A stretch of 64,000 nt of DNA from Achatina immaculata (Eukaryota > Mollusca > Gastropoda > Stylommatophora > Achatinidae), in NCBI GenBank assembly GCA_009760885.1, contig CM019702.1:47601925-47665924 (forward strand), given 5' to 3'. The translations under genes and the position numbers were made by a program. Each line of letters begins with the position of its first letter. Position 1 is the stretch's first letter. Of this stretch, positions 43,005-53,974 are shown piece after piece. The notes beneath the pieces are model-generated. The model had not been told where the DNA came from and ran no database searches. It saw nothing but the letters and a program-made list of their open reading frames with translations.

Positions 43005-43580
43005 TCTTCTTGGAGCTGCGAGCTGGTATTCTTTGTAGTCGATGCGGTGAAAATGTTAAGGCACAGCATCGTGTTGGCTTGGGAACAGGTCATGACAGCT
43101 ATTTTTTTCATTTCTGAGTGCAGTTAAAAAGCAAGGGGTGTAGTAGGCAAGTAAGAGAACAAATTTTGTATGATTAGACCTCGAAAAAATCATAGACAAA
43201 GCACTTTAGTGAGACGTGAGAGAAAGAAAAATCACAAGAGAATTACCTGGGATTCGAACACGGACTCCGGTAGGACGAGCAGCCGTCTAGCCACGAGAGA
43301 ACAGCTTACTATCGACTTAGCCAACTAGCACCCTTGGCTAAGTCGATAGTAAGCTGATTTTTTCGAGGTCTAATCATACAAAATTTGTTCTCTTACTTTA
43401 CTATACCAAAGCCTCGTAGTTTCCTATTTATAAAAAATTATAAAAAGTGTAGTAGGCAATACTTCTTTTTAGCAAAGTCCACCACCATTGAAACTATGGC
43501 GATTCCTGTCCCTTTATCCAGGCTAGGCCTGTTACAGGGGTTAAGAACGAAGAGGCTGAACAGAGTCTAGGTCATATATG
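43005..43580 (-). repeat. A400 repeat split by a SINE-K insertion
   Basis: The A400 tail half is at 43005-43150 (CTTGGAGCTGCGAGCTGGTA, TTGGGAACAGGTCATGACAG) and the head half at 43447-43580 (AATACTTC, CCACCACCATTGAAACTATG, CAGGCTAGGCCTGTTACAGG). The break carries a 13-bp TSD, GTGTAGTAGGCAA. Confidence 0.85.
43151..43446 (-). mobile_element. SINE-K, fold-back copy with 13-bp TSD
   Basis: A 296-bp insert flanked by GTGTAGTAGGCAA (43138-43150 and 43447-43459). The left part is a reversed SINE (on the reverse strand: box-A-like TGGCTAAGTCGA, box-B-like GTTCGAATCC). The right part is a forward SINE with its middle deleted, ending TTCCTATTTATAAAAAATT. As a result 43151-43192 and 43355-43396 are perfect 42-bp inverted repeats, and 43302-43323 and 43335-43356 are 22-bp inverted repeats around an 11-bp loop. 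Confidence 0.85.
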
Positions 43581-44250
43581 TAAGTGGAAAAGTGCTCATT
43601 TGATATAAAAAGTTTGGGAACCACTGATCTAAATTAGTTGGAAAAGTGCCTCTTTGATATTTAAAAAAAAAAAGGTTGGGAATTACTGATCTAAACACTA
43701 AGACATCAATATATCATCAAATCATTGTCTCAGCGCCTGTACAAGTTCTTGAAAATTTCGCGCAGTCATTTTTTTTTTTTTTTCAAGAGAGAGGATTTCG
43801 GGATTCGTCCTGTCAACGATTTGTTTCGGGAAAGTGTGACCGGCTGAACATTTATTACGGCAAATGTGGTACCGTTGCGTAGAAGGAAGCGACTGCTCTA
43901 TGTAAAACCTCGTGCGAATGTGACTTTTGTCAGGTCCTTGGTACTAAAGATGGAAAGCAACGGCCTGTTAAATATTTATTCCTAAGTTTAGGTCTTTCCT
44001 TAACAACAAATAAGTATGTATAAGAAATGTTCCATAGCTCTGGTATTGCAGCTATGACTTGTTTATAAAGCGACAATGCGTTTTTTCTTTGAGACTGTAG
44101 TCTCTTTGTGATTGTAGTGTCTCTTTGAGATTGGTGTGTCTGTATGAGATTGTGGTGTCTCTGTGAGATTGTGTTGTGGTGTCTCTGTGGAATATAGCGC
44201 CTCTCTGGTCCATTCGGTTATCATTTTTCTTAAATTTTACCGGCTCTTGG
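43581..44250. other. No gene recognised
   Basis: Two near-identical segments (AGTGGAAAAGTGCTCATTTG / AGTTGGAAAAGTGCCTCTTTG, about 43585-43690) form a short duplication. Degenerate GTGTCTCTGTGAGATT repeats occur at about 44094-44190. Confidence 0.5.
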
Positions 44251-44485
44251 TGTTCTAATTCCCCAACTTACCTTTTCTGTGCCTTTTCTTGTTCTAATTC
44301 CCCAATTTGCCTTTTCTATGCCTTTTCCTGTTCTAATTCCCCAATATGCCTTTTCTATGCCTTTTCCTGTTCTAATTCCCCAATTTGCCTTTTCTATGCC
44401 TTTTCCTGTTCTAATTCCCCAATATGCCTTTTCTATGCCTTTTCCTGTTCTAATTCCCCAACTTGCCTTTTCTATGCCTTTTCCC
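44251..44485. repeat. 39-bp minisatellite, 6 units
   Basis: Unit: TGTTCTAATTCCCCAATTTG + CCTTTTCTATGCCTTTTCC. The length is a multiple of three, so several frames stay open across it (frames at 44176-44496 and 44279-44587). These are artefacts. Confidence 0.95.
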
Positions 44486-44935
44486 GTGCGGCTTAGTCAG
44501 TTTTTCCAGACATTGCTACCTCGACCATACTTACTTTTTTTTTTCTTCTCCCTTTTCGAATATTCCAGTGAATATCAGATCTTCTAGTATCTTTCGTCTT
44601 CTTCTAACATGTTCGGGGAGTGTTCATTGTCTTCCTGTGACTGGTGTGAGGACGCTGTTATTCTGTTTCTCTGACCATATGGAACAGTGCGCCATGGTGT
44701 CCATACTGACCTGTCGCAAGAGGAATAAGAGGTGTCCTGCTAAATTTTTATAGTTAAAAAATGTTTTAATTAAGAAGGAGGAGTAGGAAAAACTATGACA
44801 GCTGCATATCTTCCTACATCACTAGCTGAAACAAAATGGACTCTACGAGAAAAATATTTCCAGCTTTATTCTATTCTATTCTGTTCAGCAGATCAGTTCG
44901 ATTTCCTTTACATATCCTATCGTGTCCTGATTTGT
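44486..44935. other. No gene recognised
   Basis: Nothing identifiable. Confidence 0.5.
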
Positions 44936-45160
44936 CTTCTCTTTTCCTATCTCCCTGTAACTGCGAACTGTTGTTCTTTGCAGCCGATGCTGTGGGGCTG
45001 TTGCATCGTATCGGCGTGGGAGCGGGTTATGGCAGCTAATTTTCCAGTCCCGCGGTGCAGCTAAAAAGCAGAGGGTGTGCATTGCTTCTTTAGCAGACTC
45101 CACCACCATGGGGAATATGGCGATCCCTGCCCCGTTAGCAAAGCTAGGCCTATTACGGAA
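44936..45160 (-). repeat. A400 repeat, 3' part
   Basis: TATCTCCCTGTAACTGCGAA, TTCTTTGCAGCCGATGCTGT, GTGGGAGCGGGTTATGGCAG, CTTCTTTAGCAGACTCCACC and CCTGCCCCGTTAGCAAAGCT. The head end is cut at about 45160. Confidence 0.85.
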
Positions 45161-45216
45161 ATGATTTTACGACACATCATATAATCCACAGTATATATAA
45201 TCACATATTGAGGTCG

Positions 45217-45490
45217 GCGGGGGGTAGGCAAAGACGAGAATCCACAAATGCCTGTCCTTCGCCTTTTTTTCTGCTCTTGCCCAGGTGAGCCCTCTTTTGC
45301 TCAACATCCTTTCTGTTGTTCTTCTCCATGTCTCTTTTGGTCTACCCTTACTTCTGTTCCCCTGTGGTGTCCATCTTAGTGCTATTTTTGGTAGTGAGTT
45401 GTCAGTCATTCGGAGCACATGTCCCAACCATCGCCAGCGTCTTTCCTCAATAATTGCTGTCAGTGGCTTCATCTGTATTAATATCTGCAT
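45217..45490 (-). mobile_element. LINE-B 3' coding fragment
   Basis: On the reverse strand an uninterrupted frame reads PLTAIIEERRWRWLGHVLRM, TDNSLPKIALRWTPQG, SKGRPKETWRRTTERMLS and RGLTWARAEKKAKDRHLW, very close to the copy at 23411-24113. There is no GA tail, so the 3' end is lost. Confidence 0.85.
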
Positions 45491-45654
45491 ATGTTGTATT
45501 CACGGTCGTCATGGCGACTGTAGCTAATAATTCTGCTGGGTCTCTCCACTCATAATTTTTTTGGTGCTGTGCAAACGTCAGATGTCATTAGTATTTACTT
45601 AAGCTCTGTAGATTCCAGAGAATGCCAACAGCCTCTGTTAAAAATGTTTTCAGG

Positions 45655-46065
45655 GGAGCGAAGACGCTGTTCGGTTAGGCAATCAGGGATCCATAGCCGA
45701 TATGTTAGCGTCAGGATATAGATAACCATAGCTGACCAAGACCCTGTTCCAACTATTATAACACTGTCAAGGTGTGAATTATCTATCATTGATGGAAGGC
45801 TATGCTACACTATCCGTTGTAGCTTCCAGCAGCAGGCTTAGCCTGGCTAATGAGGCAGGGATTGTCATAGTCCCCATGGTGGTGGATTCTGCTAAAGAAG
45901 CATTGCACACCCCCTGCTTTTTAGCTGTACTCCAGGACTGGAAAAAAAAAAGTTGCCATAACCCGTTTCCACGTCGATACGATGTTGTGTCTCAACACCT
46001 TCACAGCATCGGCTGCAGAGAACAACAAGCTCCCAGTTACAGGGAGATAGAAAGAAGAAGAAGAA
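45655..46065 (+). repeat. A400 repeat, near full length with GAA tail
   Basis: GGGAGCGAAGACGCTGTTCG, TTAGCGTCAGG, CATAGCTGACCAAGACCCTG, CCCATGGTGGTGGATTCTGC, TTGCCATAACCCGTTTCCAC, GCATCGGCTGCAGAGAACAA, then AGTTACAGGGAGATAGAAAG and a GAAGAAG tail near 46052-46064. Confidence 0.85.
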
Positions 46066-46554
46066 ATTTTCAGCATTTCTTTTCCAGTATAGTATCTTCT
46101 GTCTAAAACCCATTTCAATAGCAAGTAACGTATTGTCTCTTCAAGTGTCCGGTAAAGGCTGTGGTAATCAGACCAGCTACTATCAAGTAAAATAGCTGGT
46201 CTGACAAAATCAACGAAGCGAGATCCCTACGCCAACCGAGGAATGAAAAGGCCTTTTTATCTGTCCACATCTCCCATATAAAAAGCCTCGGCGTTTGAAA
46301 ATGTAAGTTGCTCCCCCTAGAATAACACCACACGCAATGTTATCTCCCAGAAATCTTGTCAAAGGCCCCGAGTTGTTAAATCCGTATTAGGTAACCGAAC
46401 CAAACGCTTTAGCTTGATTGGTGAAGTATGAAGCGGCGTGAGCGTGCCTCGTTCAGTTTTTTTTTATCAGAGTGGGTACTGAGGTGAGACAGCTTTAGCA
46501 CTACTACCCCAATATTAAACACCTGAATATTATAAACTCTCAAGAAACCATCAA
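46066..46554. other. No gene recognised; perfect 12-bp hairpin
   Basis: TCAGACCAGCTA at 46168-46179 and TAGCTGGTCTGA at 46193-46204 form a perfect stem with a 13-nt loop. No element could be built around it. Confidence 0.5.
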
Positions 46555-46830
46555 GTTGTTGAAGGTGTGGAGACACTGCATCGTATCGGTGTGGGAGTGG
46601 GTTATGGCAGCTATTTCTTTAGTCCTAAAAAAAGAGACGGCCGGGGGAGGGGGGGGCTGCAATAGTTTAGCCGATTCACCACCACAGGGAATACTGTGAT
46701 ATCTGACCTGTTAGACCTCGAGGTACCAACCGAGAGGTTGCACAGGGTCTTGGTCAGCTGTAATTCGTTAACCCTGACGCTATTGTATCAGCTACGGGTC
46801 GGTATCGGGCAGCATATTCGCCATCAAAAG
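46555..46830 (-). repeat. A400 repeat, diverged
   Basis: AGGTGTGGAGACACTGCATC, GTGGGAGTGGGTTATGGCAG, TTAGCCGATTCACCACCAC, GGGTCTTGGTCAGCTGTAAT and TTAACCCTGACGCTATTG. A G run at 46637-46652 is expanded. Confidence 0.75.
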
Positions 46831-46884
46831 TGAAAATAACTGCCATCAGACGATTTCATCCCACAGTTGAGAATTCATTTTAAA

Positions 46885-47772
46885 TATAATCTTTTTCTTC
46901 TTCTTCGTTCGCTTCTACCACCAAGACTGCGCCGTGATCCTCTTGAATTTACTCCTGTGGTCTCGATAGGTCCCCCGAAAGGGCCACACGAGATCCACGA
47001 GAGGACCACAAGAGGTTCAGAGTAACGCAGGTCTGGGCCTGTATTCTCAGTGGGTCTCAGAAGCGGGATTGCGTGACACCGTGGTTTTCATTGCACCAGT
47101 TTAATCTACAGTTGGACTTTCTCACTGGAAAAACACGATATGTTTTGTTATATCAGTATATCCCCGCTGGGTGAGAGGTGGTTGTCCATCCAGTCCAGCG
47201 TTGGACTTACTCACTGGAAAACCTCAGCGTCTTTAGTATACGCATACATCTCCGCCGGGTGAGAGATGGTTGCCTATCTAGACTGCACTGGTCCAGTGTC
47301 TCCGACTTCTGCATTTTGTTGTCGTGGCCGCTATCCTTCCTAGTTGTGACCAGGACGGAGCTTTTATCCAGGAGGACGAATCCTCGCCACTAGTAAGTTT
47401 CTCCCCTGGGTTGAGCCGGTTTAGGCGTATTATCCCAGTATGGGCGTGTTTAGGAAACGACCGACCTCTAGAGCGGAGGTACTGTGACATGAGTAGCCAT
47501 CAAGTTTCACCCCTGGTTTAAGCCGGTTTGGGCATATTTCACCAGTATGGGTGTATATCGGACTTGGCCGGCCTCTAGAGTAGAGGTGCCGTGGTATGAA
47601 TAGCTCTCGCCGCGAGACTACTGGACATACCGTTTAAGCTTCACCTTATCCTTTCCATCGTCTTTTCGCATCGGCCCCGCACGGCAATCTTAATTACTTT
47701 TTCGCATTTTCTTCATTGGCCGGGAGGGGTTTCACTCCACGCGCGGTATCTGAAAAATCTCGCCAGCAGTGT
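46885..47772 (-). repeat. Family F repeat, full-length
   Basis: A CTTCTTCTTCGTTCGCTTCT tail complement at about 46892, then the 3' module, tandem 88-bp modules, 107-bp modules and a 5' end matching CTGCTGGCGAGAT (reverse) at about 47770. The 5' boundary coincides with that of the copies at 13058 and 54880, which defines the family end. Confidence 0.85.
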
Positions 47773-47937
47773 CTTATGTAGTATGATATGGATATATTTG
47801 TTCTTTTTGTGTTCATGATATTTGAAGACCTCTTCTGTAGCATTTACATTCAAAGACATTTATGTGTTTCGTAGCTGTTTGTTAAGTGTCCAGGTCTCAC
47901 AGGGATATGTTGTGATGGGAAAGATGCATGCACATGA
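47773..47937 (-). mobile_element. LINE-C internal fragment
   Basis: ATGGATATATTTGTTCTTTT, TCTTCTGTAGCATTTACATT, GTGTCCAGGTCTCACAGG and GGGAAAGATGCATGC match LINE-C around 26535-26690. It directly abuts the 5' end of F. Confidence 0.8.
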
Positions 47938-49214
47938 ATGTAAATCCTCAAATTAGGGGGTGAAATTTTCCTCCATTGCTGTCCTTTGTTCATCAGTTAT
48001 TGTAACATCACATTAAAACCAAACTGAGAACAAGGCATAGTAGGCCAATGCGAAATCTACATCATGAGCAGAAAACTGACTCAACAAACCTATATGCCTG
48101 CGTGTAGGAGCCAGGGGCAGTACAATATATACTCAAGGTATGCCAGCTAACACAACCCACTCAAGCACAATACCTGACCAGACCCTCAGCTACCAGCCTC
48201 AGAAACTGCGCGATAATGAGGAAAAACCAGAGACGAGGTAACTACTCATTTCTGAGAGAGATTGGGCGTCCGTGCGTGAACAAACAACGAAGAAGAAATA
48301 AACGCTTTTAAATGATATAAGCCTGAATAGCGTACTTCCGTGGCATAGTGTTCTGTCTGTGTGTGATTATCCTTTCGTGCTCCGGGTTTATCGATGTTAT
48401 CTAACGACTGTCTCGCTTCAGATAAGCCACGCTCTTCCTTGTACATCTGTTTTCACAGTTTGTTATTTTCTTAGTAGTTTACTACGTGTTATCCTGTGCG
48501 GGAAACGTGATTTCTTGGAAGCTATGAAAATTTTCAACCGGCCTATTTTTGTAGCGGATAGAAACAAATTGAAATACGACTGGACATTTGTGAACACTGA
48601 AAGGGAAACATTCATACTATATTGATAAAATTAAGAATGTTTATTTAGCTAATGTTGATATTAAAAAAAGGGCAAGAAAACAGAACTGGGAAATATACCC
48701 TCCGTTTTTTGCATGCATCTTTCTTTTTGGTAAATGTTGCCTACTAGCGCTTCATCGCTCTCGGTTGTCTAATCAGATCAGTTTGATTTTTTTTTTTAAA
48801 TTCAGCTTTCTCTCGATTTTCTTCTTATTTCTTTTTGCTTTTGAATTTTCTGAACTGTCAGATGCGCTGATTTGTGTCTTTTCGCGAGACGTTGAAGTAA
48901 ATTTGATTGTCTTTTCATTTTGGTTTTAATGTGATGAACAAATAATTGATGAATACAGGACAGCATTCTAGGAAAATTTCACGTCCAATTTCAGGACTTA
49001 CATTTATATAACTGTTCATTATATATATATATATACATACTTAAGCTACTAAACATCACCCATAGCACATCAACATTTCTGTTATCATCAATCATGGCCT
49101 ACATGTTTTAGCAGGATGAAATAAGATATCTATTTCTATCCTCGACGGCAGTTTAAAATGATGAATTCCCAACTATGAGATAAAAATCATCTGATGGCGG
49201 CTATTTTTCAGTTT
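47938..49214. other. No gene recognised; possible SINE-like head
   Basis: Near 48340-48400 a box-A-like TGGCATAGTGTT is followed by a poor box B (GGGTTTATCGATG); this is too weak to call. A TA run lies at about 49020-49034. Confidence 0.35.
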
Positions 49215-49835
49215 TAGAAAGTTTGATGTTGAATACGTTGTCCGATTTGACAATCATCGGCCCATAGCTGATACGATAGCGCCAGGGTTAGCTCCACTTC
49301 TTCTTCTTCGTTGCCCGTGATCCTACTGAACTTACTCCTGTGGTCTTCGATAGGTCCTGTGGTCCCCAAAAGGACCACACGAGATCCACGAGAGGACCAC
49401 AAAAGGTTCAGAGTACCGCAGGGCTTGAGCCTGTATTCTCAGTGGGTCTCAGAAGCGGGGTTGCGTGACACCGTGGTTTTCGTTGCACCAGTTTAATCTA
49501 GAGTTGGACTTCCTCACCGGAAAACCTCGACGTGTTTTGGATATCAGTATATCCCCGCTGGGTGAGTCAGGGTTAGCGAATCGCAGCTGACCAAGACCCC
49601 GTCCAACCTCTCCGTTTGTACCTCGAGGGCTAACAGGGCAGATATTGCTTCTGTCCCTATGGTGGTGAATCTGCTAAAGTATTGCAACCCCCGTCCCCCA
49701 CCGCTTTTTAGCTGTGCTCTGAGACTGAAGAAATAGCCGCCATAACCCGCTCCCACGCCAATACGATGCTGTGCCTCAACACCCCCACAGCATCGCCTGC
49801 AAAGAACACCAGCTCGCACTGGCAAGGAGTCAAAA
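49215..49835 (+). repeat. A400 repeat split by an F insertion
   Basis: Head part 49215-49292 (GTTGTCCGATTTGACAATCA, GCGCCAGGGTTAGC) and the remainder 49568-49835 (TCAGGGTTAGCGAATCGCAG, TATGGTGGTGAATCTGCTAA, GCCATAACCCGCTCCCACG, CATCGCCTGCAAAGAACACC). The 10-bp sequence CAGGGTTAGC flanks the insert. Confidence 0.85.
49293..49567 (-). mobile_element. Family F 3' end inserted in A400, 10-bp TSD
   Basis: The GAA tail complement (CTTCTTCTTCTTCG) is at the left edge and the element is truncated in the CCCCGCTGGGTGAG module at the right. TSD CAGGGTTAGC at 49283-49292 and 49568-49577. Insertion of F into A400 shows F was active after this A400 copy. Confidence 0.9.
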
Positions 49836-50750
49836 GACAAGATAAGACAAGCAAACTTTTTTTTACAAATCATTTAAGCAGTTTATGATAGTGTAAGATT
49901 TAACGAATATGAAGAAGATAACACAGCATAAAACTAAATTATGTTTGTTTTTCATTTCTTCATTAAAGCGAATGATGAACTATAACAATATAAAGCAAAC
50001 ACTAACATTGTTTCTATTGTAAAATATGACAGGGAGCTAGCAAATGTACCGCTGGAAGTTAACGTGTGTATCTATGTCACCACTGAACCTCTCGTCCCGG
50101 ATGTCACAATGGGAAATTGGTTTTGAAGAGTTGCCACGTTGCCAAAGGACATTGTAGCTTTCGTATATAACTAACGTATAACCTAACGGGCTTAAGTAGC
50201 CAGATTTCTCTGGACCCGTAGGACGCTAAATTAGTCCTTTGCTTATTTGGGGGGGGGGGGGGGCTCACAAGTAATTCCCCCCTCCCTACCTTCAAAACGA
50301 GCCGGTCGGAACTTGAAAGAAAAAGACAGGTTATCGCGTTCACATCAAATGGAGCCGGGGCATTTAGCGTCCCTAACATTGGCGAGATTTTACGATCAGG
50401 TTCCGTGGTTATGTGGCTAAAAATCCCTAGGTGATCTTTCTGATGTTTCCTAATGTTGTCTTAATAGTGTACCGCTTGCATGACTAAATAATGACCGATG
50501 GACTAACCGTTTATATCGATCGCGAATAGGATTGGTCACCCCGACATACCTGGAAAAAATGTTTGACTCTACCTGGCTAGATTTGCTCTGCACGTATATA
50601 CATGCTAGAAATGAGCTGTATATTATACTGTATGTCTCCTGCCGCTAGTAGGAAAGTTTGTTCTGTTTTTGTTTTGTTTTTTTGTAAATCAATAAATAAT
50701 TCCATAGATAACTGTATGAAAGTAACTAAAGAGGCAAGTAGAGTTAAGTG
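49836..50750. other. No gene recognised
   Basis: A G run at about 50250-50263 and a T-rich run near 50660-50690; nothing coding. Confidence 0.5.
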
Positions 50751-50781
50751 AACAGACAAAATGTAAGCAGGCTGATGGAGG

Positions 50782-50829
50782 ACACAGACAGACAGACAGA
50801 CAAACGTATAGATAGATAGACAGACAGAC

Positions 50830-50891
<62 letters not shown>

Positions 50892-50892
50892 A
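50782..50892. repeat. GACA then GATA tetranucleotide microsatellite
   Basis: GACAGACA passing into an uninterrupted GATAGATA run of about 18 units. Confidence 0.95.
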
Positions 50893-51099
50893 GAATGAAT
50901 TAAAATAGTAAAATAACTGCTAACTTATGAAGTGTTATATTTAGAAAGTAGTTTTTAGTAATACGTTTTTTAAAAAAAACTAGAGTACACACAAATCTCC
51001 ATATGAATTTTTCTATAGTAACTTGTCAGCTTTTCTGTCTAGTATTTTTCTATTAGTTAACTAAATATTTCTCTTAAAATGAAAAAGAGTGTGAAAATG

Positions 51100-51525
51100 T
51101 GGTATCATCATCATCATCAGGTGCCGTGCCGACTGGCGTTGGCTATTATGCTTCTCCAGAGTACACGATCCTTCATGCAGGCCATCAGCTCAGTTGGTTA
51201 TATCCTCTCACACCATCCCGTCAGACTGTCCAGTATCATTTCTCTTGGTCTTCCTCTTGATCTTCTTCCTTCTATTTTTCCTGTTGTTATAATATTTTCA
51301 ATGCCCCCTCTTCTCATTGCATGTCATATGAAAGTAAATTGCCTCTCTCTTATCTTTGTGACAAGGTTTTTTGTCTCTCCAGCTCTTCTCATACATTCTT
51401 CATTAGTTATTTTTGCTGTCCAGGGGATTCGCAACATTCTTCTAATAAATCACATTTCTGCTGCTTCCAATGATTTTTGTGCATACCCGGCTATTGTCCA
51501 TGATTCACTTCCATATAACACAATG
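51100..51525 (-). mobile_element. LINE-A 3' fragment, CAT tail
   Basis: A CATCATCATCATCAG tail complement, then GTGCCGTGCCGACTGGCGTT, CCTTCATGCAGGCCATCAGC and CAGACTGTCCAGTATCATTT; reverse complement of LINE-A 5890-6280. Unlike 6030-6055, this copy lacks the GA expansion, so the expansion at 6030 is local to that copy. Confidence 0.85.
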
Positions 51526-51670
51526 GGGGAACAAAACAAAATAAAAACCCACTAAACTAGACATGATTAAAACCATAATTTCGTCCGCTCGTGGCTTCCC
51601 TCTCCTGGATTAAAAATGTTCAATTAATTCCACTTAACCTTCATTTCTAATGGAAAAACCGTTGTGTACT

Positions 51671-52120
51671 CTCGTTCTCTCTCTGTCTCTCTCTTTCTCT
51701 CTGTGTCTCTCTCCTCTCTCTCTCTCTCTCTGAACCTTAAGTGCTCAGGCCACATGTAGCTTCCGCAAGTGTTTTCCACAAATGCCTGTACTTTGCCTTT
51801 TTTTTCTCTGCTCTTGCCCAGATGAGCCCTTTATTGCTCAACATCCTTTCTGTTGTTCTTTTCCATGTCTCTTTTGGTCTACCCTTATTTCCGTTCCCTT
51901 GTGGTGTCCATCTTAGTGCTGTTTTTGGTAGTGAGTTGTCAGTCATTTGGAGCACATGTCCCAACCATCGCCAGCGTCTTTCCTCAATAATTGCTGTCAG
52001 TGGCTTCATCTGCATTTCTGCCCACAAGATGTTATTTCTTATGGTGTTTGGCCAAAATATTTGTCTAATTCTACGTAAACATTTAGTCTGGAAAGAATTC
52101 AACTTGTTTTCTATGTACTA
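51671..52120 (-). mobile_element. LINE-B 3' fragment with GA tail
   Basis: A CT run at 51677-51733 (GA on the reverse strand), then an uninterrupted reverse frame 51737-52102: FQTKCLRRIRQIFWPNTIRN, RRWRWLGHVLQMTDNSLPK and KGRPKETWKRTTERMLS. The two tail-bearing LINE-B copies both end in GA, so this is the family tail. Confidence 0.85.
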
Positions 52121-52129
52121 GGTGCTCAT

Positions 52130-52355
52130 GTGCTAGTTGGCTAAGTCGATTGTACGCTGTTCTCTCGTGGCTAGACGGCAGCTCGTCCTACCGGAGTCCG
52201 TGGTTCGATCCCAGGTAATTCTCTTGTGATTTTTCTTTCTCTCACGTCTCACTAAAGTGCTTTGTCTACGATTTTTTCGATTCCTAATCCTACAAAATTT
52301 GTTCTCTTACTTTACCGTACCAAAGCCTCGTAGTTTCCTATTTATAAAAATTTGT
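52130..52355 (+). mobile_element. SINE-K, linear copy
   Basis: The simple form of the element at 43151-43446. A box-A match TGGCTAAGTCGA at 52138-52149, perfect box B GGTTCGATCCC at 52202-52212 (about 53 bp apart, as in tRNA genes), then a body with TTCTCTTGTGATTTTTCTTT, CTCACTAAAGTGCTTTGTCT and the 3' end CCTCGTAGTTTCCTATTTAT. It begins a few bases after the 5' edge of LINE-B. Confidence 0.85.
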
Positions 52356-52562
52356 TCCATAAATTCAACCTGACCAGCAGAGCAGGGCGGTTTGTAGAGA
52401 TCCTACGTTAGACGATTAAACGCTTCAGAGTAATGGTCATTCTGCTTTCATGTGTGGAGACGTCTTCTGATTTAGTTTCTTTCCTTTCATACTTCTCTGA
52501 TACTGTCTTCTCAACGGTCTGTTAGGTTTTATTGGATTCCAGGAGGCCCGTTTTCTATGGTG

Positions 52563-52700
52563 TTAAATGGCGCTGAAGACTCTGTCAGATTTAGCAAGCG
52601 TCGACCCACAGCTGACATGTTAGAGTTAGGTCTGACTTACCGTGACCGACCAAAACCTTGTCCTACTTCTCACTTAGTACCCTTACCCAAAGGGAGGTTA
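52563..52700 (+). repeat. A400 5' fragment
   Basis: GGCGCTGAAGACTCTGTCAG, CCCACAGCTGACATGTTAGA and GACCGACCAAAACCTTGTCC. Confidence 0.65.
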
Positions 52701-52784
52701 TCGCGTTCACATCAAACGGAACCAGAGGAGTTGCATGTTCCTTTCCTACATATTATGCCAGTTATCTTTCTACATTATAATTGT

Positions 52785-53135
52785 ACTTGTACTTGCTTGT
52801 ACTTGTACGAACTTCCTGTAAGTGCGAGCTAACGGCCTTTGCAGCCGATGCTATGGAGGTGTTGAGCTACAGCGGCGTGGGTTGCGGGTTATGGCAGCCA
52901 CTTTTTCAGTCCCGTACTACAGCTAAAAAGCAGGGGGTGTGCAATGCTTCTTTAGCAGACTCCACCACCATGGGGACTATGGTGATCCCTGCTCCGTTAG
53001 CCAGGCGAGGCCTGTTACTGGGGATACCATGGAAAGGTGGGACAGGGTCTTGGTCAGCTATGGTTCGCTAACCCTGACCCTGGCATATTTGCTGTGGGTC
53101 GCTGATTGTTTCAACGGACAAGCGTCCTCACCTCC
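52785..53135 (-). repeat. A400 repeat, near full length, GTACAA-type tail
   Basis: All A400 blocks in order, reverse orientation. The tail here is ACTTGTACTTGTACGAACTT (GTACAA/GTAC repeats) rather than GAA. The copy at 60146-60485 has the same alternative tail, so two tail subtypes exist. Confidence 0.85.
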
Positions 53136-53974
53136 TTCTACATTCTGATGAGAATGTTTACTTTTCGTTCAGTTTTGTGTTTAATATCTAATTACTACGA
53201 CCTCTCTAATGCCCGGATGTAACAAACGCTATCTGCTGTTGTACATTAGCTTGGCATCCGTCACTGTGGCAGAAGCGAATACTTTATATACCTTAACGCA
53301 GTCGGTTGGGAATTTTTTTTTAAAATGTGATTTACGTCGCGGGAAATTCAACACCCACGAATAGAAACGATCTTGTGCAAGATGTAATCACACGTGTAAC
53401 ATCCATATAAGCGTCAGGACACGACAACGGTCTTCCTGTCTGAAGGTTCTTTCAATCATTTCTCTTGACCAGAGCTGGAAAGAATAGTGGTCTTAATGCG
53501 GCCTCTTTCGTAACCGGTGATCCGTATCACGAACTGAATAGCCGGGGCCTGTCACAGATAACTCTACAATTTCTTTCCCGTCCAATGACTATAGGTGCCG
53601 GCCCGTAATAAAAGCAACCCTCCCCCTCCCCCCCCCAACACACCCTTTCCCCAAACAGCCACTAAACTGAATGTAAATATAAAAGTCATGTAATGTCCCA
53701 GTGGCTGTTGTATACTTTCTTAACACGTAGACATCCAAAATGATGTCCATAGTTTCTAGTCACCCGATTTGCGAACACTCGTTATGCGTTAACTAACACT
53801 ACGACCTCCACAGTAGAACCGTCTTTGATAGCAGGGTTTCATTCATTCCCTCTTCTCCCCCCCCCCCCCCACCTCCACACTTCACTTAAAAATTTGTTAA
53901 GTGTACGTCTTTTGGAAGCACGGTTATAATTTGTTAGGTTTTCATGTCGCTCCACTATGGAGCAGATGTCAAAG
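53136..53974. other. No gene recognised
   Basis: C-rich runs at about 53617-53635 and 53858-53870; no coding motif. Confidence 0.5.

Noticed and set aside
52130..52220. Possible functional tRNA gene
   Set aside because: Boxes A and B are good, but no cloverleaf acceptor stem is evident and a repeated SINE body follows; it is a SINE head.
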